Shown here: piece by piece, positions 59,660 to 64,000 of the stretch | How the letters are laid out: every line of letters starts with the position of its first letter | How positions within the stretch are numbered: position 1 is the stretch's first letter | Origin: Epiperipatus broadwayi | Taxonomy: Eukaryota > Onychophora > Udeonychophora > Euonychophora > Peripatidae | Assembly: GCA_028023455.1 (NCBI GenBank) | Contig: JAQFVV010000317.1 | Span: forward strand, 939,501-1,003,500 | Length of the DNA stretch: 64,000 nt | Reading direction: 5' to 3' | Notes under the pieces: model-generated | Database searches by the model: none | What the model was told of the DNA's origin: nothing | What the model saw: the letters and a program-made list of their open reading frames with translations, nothing else | Made by a program: the position numbers and the translations under genes

Positions 59660-60295
59660 ATGTTACATTATTGGTATGTAATTTGTTAAGATTTTTTAAA
59701 AAAATCTGTAAATATAAAAACTATAATGATACATGTTACATAGAAAGCATTTAAATTGCATAATTTAAAAATTAAATTCAGTTAAAATTGATCTCTAGAT
59801 GCATATAATATAATATAAATAAAAAATTAATTTTTAAAAATCTGATTTATATTAAATTATTTAATTTTTTTTAAATTTTTAATATGTATAATCAATTTGT
59901 GTTTTATGTTTTAGTTTGTTATGATAATGGTACTTCAATGAATTGTATTTACTTTAGCTGCTATTTGTAGAAGTTTGGATGTAATAAAATATTGTATTTA
60001 CTTTGTTTCAAGTGCATAAAAATATATTGTTTAAGAAAAATTATAATAAAGAAAAAATAAAAAGGCAATTTTTTATAAATAGAAATAAAACATCTTTTAT
60101 TAATAAGCAAAGTGGAAATAATAAATTCATAAATTTGGGGATTTCACACAATGATGTTTACTTCCAATAAAATTACAATTTACCAGAATAATTGTTGTGG
60201 AAGTTACTAAAAGCATTTATAAAAAATTTTATAATTAGTATTTAGTATTATGTTTTGTTAATTATTTTTTGCAGATAATAATAATTTCAGATTGT
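59660..60295. other. AT-rich interval
   Basis: No feature recognised. Confidence 0.5.
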
Positions 60296-60299
60296 TTAT

Positions 60300-60812
60300 A
60301 TAGGAGCAGCTTTTGGTAGAAATAACTTGATACTAAAAGGAAATATGCCTATGTGTTTGAAAAGGATGGTTTTTAACAAATGTGTTTTACCAGTTCTTAC
60401 TTATGGATCTGAGACTCGGACACTTAATAGAAGAGCAATACAGAGACTTCAGACCACTCAAAGGAGTATGGAGAGATGTATGTTGGGAGTAACAAGAAGA
60501 GATCAAAAACACAATGTATGAGTAAGACAACAAACAGGTGTTACTGACCTTATTGAAAAATTAAAAGATTGAAATAGAGTTGGGCTGGACATATTCCTAG
60601 AAGAGATGATAATAGATGGACAATTAAAATTTTAAACTGGATTCCAAGAGATTGTAAAAGACCCAGAAAGAGACCACATGTGAGATGGATGGATGAAATA
60701 AGAAAATGTGCAGGGGTGTTGTGGAGAAGAGAAGCTAAAGATTGGAGAAGATGGATTAAACTTGGAGAGACCTTCATCCTGCAATGGATTGATAATGTTT
60801 GATGATGATGAT
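60300..60812 (+). pseudogene. LINE C-terminal domain fragment with (GAT)n tail
   Basis: Plus-strand blocks: AAFGRNNLILKGNMPMCLKR, FNKCVLPVLTYGSETRTL, RLQTTQRSMERCMLGVTRRD, then after stops RQQTGVTDLIEKLKD, TIKILNWIPRDCKRPRKRP, VRWMDEIRKCAGVLWRREAK and a final IKLGETFILQWIDNV before a stop and a short GATGATGATGAT tail. This is the complete post-RT region of an endonuclease-RT LINE. It is 5' truncated just after the thumb. Only a few stops are present, so it is younger than the 53-55 kb copy. Confidence 0.85.
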
Positions 60813-61543
60813 GAAAGATAAATAAAACAACCTTTAAATAGTAATTGCAAACAAGGTACTTTTCAATTGCCTTTATTCAGCAATTGACAGATAAGAAAAT
60901 TTATGTGAATTTTTTGTTTCTTTTATTTTCTAACTATATATTCATTTACTGAACATTATTTGATTATCTGGATTAGTATTAGGCTGGCTATCTAAAAACA
61001 TTTAAAACATATGTGATATTTTAAACATATCTGAAAGCATAAACTTGAATGATCTCTGCTACTTTGATGATAATAGAAGTGATTCTGTCAAAATATTGAT
61101 ATAATGTAGATATTAGTAACAAGAAACTATACATAGGAATGTATCAGGAAAATATTTATATCTTTTACTCCTAAAAACTTTTGCTTTAAAATATATATGG
61201 AAAAATATTTTATAAATGACTTCATTTTTGAATAAAAGTAAAATTTACTGTCATGGTGTTTCAAAGCACAACAAGCTAATGAAAAGATTGCTCCTTTTGA
61301 TTAATATTTAAAATGTTATATATGAATATGTAGCTAGACAATGTAGCTAGAAATGTTAAGAAATAAAGTGTAACAACTTTTTATTCAATTGAAACAAAGA
61401 CCCCTCCAGCAGCAGATCATGTATTATAAGTTCATACTTTTAAAAAGTTATATAGGTAATGAATTATCTTTTTAAATAGGAAATCTGTTTCTAAATGAAA
61501 ATAAAATTTACATTCACAGTATATATTTTATTACACAAATTGA
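60813..61543. other. AT-rich interval
   Basis: No gene or repeat pairing recognised. Confidence 0.5.
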
Positions 61544-62027
<484 letters not shown>

Positions 62028-62117
62028 TAATCAATATCTCACTGTTGTCAAGGCAACTTGGTTACTGGTTTCTAATGATTACATATTATTCCATTTAGCT
62101 TTAAGCATTATTTTACT

Positions 62118-62149
<32 letters not shown>

Positions 62150-62156
62150 TTTAACT

Positions 62157-62192
<36 letters not shown>

Positions 62193-62208
62193 AGTTAAAT
62201 ATTTTTGT
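62118..62208. repeat. (TA)n tracts within a palindrome
   Basis: AAAAATATTTAACTCAATAT and its complement flank a (TA)n tract at about 62142-62208, and another (TA)n precedes it at 62118-62143. The whole can fold into a hairpin. Confidence 0.85.
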
Positions 62209-62960
62209 GGATTGTTATTATACATGCATATATAACACCCAGTTTTAAACCAAACTGATCAATAATCATAGTAATACAATTATTATCACTGTAGCCATCA
62301 TGTGATTACTATTTTGCCCAGTTGAGAACAAGTGTTTTATTTTATTTAAAACATGGTTGCTTTCAAAAATATGATTTATAAAACATCTTTTGCTCATGAA
62401 ATCATTCACTTCAACAAATATATTTTATCTGTATAAATGAGGTGAATGTTGTGGGATGTCTGAGAGATGGATACTCTGATAGTCTTAAATTTAATTTTAT
62501 AATAAATTTGGCTAACTTATTTAATAATAAAGATATCTCATATATTTGGTTGGTCTTCTTATAGTAACTTGATTAATAAGAACTACTAGCTCCTAAAAGG
62601 TAATATAAATGTGAGATAATGATTTGAACACTAATCAACTTATTACCTAGATGTTATTTTTAATGATTATATTGATAAATTGAACATGTAATATCTCAAT
62701 CCAATAGCTTAATAAATAACAACAATCATTTATTTATTATTAATAAATAGTCTATAAACATAATGTTTTAAAATAGGGTAAAATAAAGTTTCATATGAAT
62801 ATTTATATAAGATGTTTAAACTTGTAGTGATGTGAGACAAGAGCTTTATATGATAACTAGGAAAAACCGTGTACATATATTGTATCAACATTGTGTTGGC
62901 ACATAATAATTTTGTTAAAAAAAAAATTAAAATAAAAAAATCTTCCATCAAAGAAAACAT
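62209..62960. other. AT-rich interval
   Basis: No feature recognised. Confidence 0.5.
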
Positions 62961-62961
62961 A

Positions 62962-63190
62962 AGATTAAAAGTCTAAAGGTTTTATAAAAGAAGTAACAAG
63001 TTTTTTCTTATTATTATTCGTTAAAATAAATAGTTAAAAGTTTAAGAGTTCTTGAAATAAAAGTTACAATTAATTAATTAAAAGGGGGGAGGGGGGTTTG
63101 CTGTAGAAACAAACTAAAAGTTTCATAAAAGAAGTTAAAGAGTTTTTTTTATTACTATTAGTTAAAATGTAACTAAAGTTTAAAAACATA
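62962..63190. repeat. Tandem duplication, ~148-bp spacing
   Basis: The block AAAGTCTAAAGGTTTTATAA followed by an AGAAGTAACAAGTTTTTTC block (62965-63050) recurs diverged at 63113-63188. A G-rich run (GGGGGGAGGGGGG, 63084-63096) lies between the copies. Confidence 0.55.
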
Positions 63191-63544
63191 AATCTCTTTT
63201 ATTTAAGTTGCTCAGTGATTTGAAGTGACTCTTTTCAAATGAATCGTATGTGTGATTAAAGTCACCCAACATCAACATGGGGAAAAGGTCATCTTAAAAC
63301 TAATTAGTGAATGGATCTTAAATTATATATGTGTGTGTGACTGTAAATATAATGTATACATATTAAATATTAAAAATAAATGAAAGTTAAAAAATTAAAA
63401 AACACACAGTGATGGCTACTAATTAAAAATATAAAAACAACTGCATGGCTACTGATTAAACAATCTTCAAAAACACATAATTAAAAGATTATCAAAGGAA
63501 TTTCCACAACAGATATTGCTGGAGGATATCAAAATGACAACACA

Positions 63545-63775
63545 TCATATGTATAAATAGTAAATTTTTTATCGGACAGTTAGTCGAGTTTGAGTTGAGT
63601 TTTAGTTGAGTTCAGTTGCATTTGAGATAACAGTTCAGTACAATCTATCAGTGAATTATATCAGTCAGCTTATTATATATCCAGAATCAAGAATGCAGTG
63701 TTAAAACCTCAGAAAACATATGACTTTCTCCAGCCTGAAGTCCGATGAAAAGAGCCAACCTACCCAATAAAAGTG
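63545..63775 (+). promoter_or_regulatory. LTR-like promoter and poly(A) signal
   Basis: GTATAAATAG (63551-63560) lies about 25 bases before ATCGGACAGTTAGTCGAG, an initiator-like segment, and AATAAA at 63766-63771 lies about 190 bases further. TATA box, initiator and poly(A) signal within 220 bases is the order expected in an LTR (U3-R-U5). No LTR ends, primer binding site or coding region is visible before the window closes, so this is tentative. Confidence 0.3.
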
Positions 63776-64000
63776 ATGCCTGTGTAACAACCTGAAGCCA
63801 CTCAATATCTAATTATATTAAAGAAAATGCCTCAGAATAATCAGCATCAAATCTCCACAAGAAAACTTCCAATCTAATTGGTTAGAAATATTTCATCAGA
63901 AGCAGCAAACAGCAAGAAGTATCCACGTTCAAAATCTTAGATGATAATATTTTCTTATTTCTAAAGTAGCCATCACATTCGTAAAACCTCAAGAGTCAAG
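63776..64000. other. Unassigned sequence at window end
   Basis: Less AT-rich than average and possibly the internal leader of the LTR-like element before it. No coding motif seen. Confidence 0.3.

Overview
The window is eukaryotic (metazoan-type) DNA, very A+T rich (roughly three quarters by eye), with no recognisable host protein-coding gene, no tRNA or rRNA gene and no prokaryotic feature. It reads as intergenic or deep intronic sequence made of old, overlapping transposable-element debris plus satellites. The mix of Penelope-like elements (PLEs) with GIY-YIG domains, hAT, mariner and pogo/Tigger DNA transposons and several non-LTR retrotransposons (LINEs) fits an invertebrate animal; the sequence alone does not let me name the phylum.

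Layout. 1-9.6 kb: AT-rich sequence with a small GC-rich islet (1.43-1.52 kb), a repeat carrying hammerhead ribozymes (2.34-3.35 kb), a 660-bp palindromic repeat (3.71-4.38 kb) and a decayed ZMYM1-like hAT transposase (4.45-5.65 kb). 9.6-11.3 kb: two PLE remnants on the minus strand separated by a third copy of the palindrome repeat. 11.9-12.7 kb: a tandem array of tRNA-like, SINE-like units. 15.3-16.6 kb: a Tigger/pogo-like transposon with 18-bp terminal inverted repeats and a TA target duplication, followed by a palindromic MITE-like repeat. 19.9-21.9 kb: tandem repeats and an AGT microsatellite. 23.1-26.4 kb: an internally deleted mariner, and two inverted Tigger-like remnants enclosing a near-perfect 77-bp-arm hairpin. 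27.0-27.3 kb: a second, unrelated hammerhead-bearing repeat.

32.8-35.2 kb: the longest PLE (reverse transcriptase plus GIY-YIG endonuclease), flanked on both sides by related tandem repeats. 39.3-40.8 kb: a ZBED5/SCAND3-like hAT transposase remnant. 45.6-55.1 kb: a LINE graveyard: a zinc-finger-bearing LINE (minus), a nearly full-length RTE-like LINE with its 5' leader (minus), a plus-strand LINE piece after a (TA)n tract, and a heavily decayed minus-strand LINE ending in a GAT/AAT tail. 57.9-58.5 kb: a PLE tail joined to an inverted copy of its own 3' end. 59.3-59.5 kb: a duplicated GC-rich unit carrying two CTCF-consensus-like sites. 60.3-60.8 kb: the C-terminal end of another LINE. 61.5-62.0 kb: 121 uninterrupted copies of ATAG. 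63.5-64 kb: a promoter plus poly(A) signal arrangement resembling an LTR.

No gene here appears functional: every transposon frame examined carries stops or frameshifts, the RTE-like LINE being the least damaged. The most interesting signal is the ribozyme-bearing repeats. One hammerhead (3134-3175) keeps the conserved core and all three helices, and at two unrelated loci the truncated copy starts within a few bases of the ribozyme cleavage site, next to an inverted copy of the same repeat.
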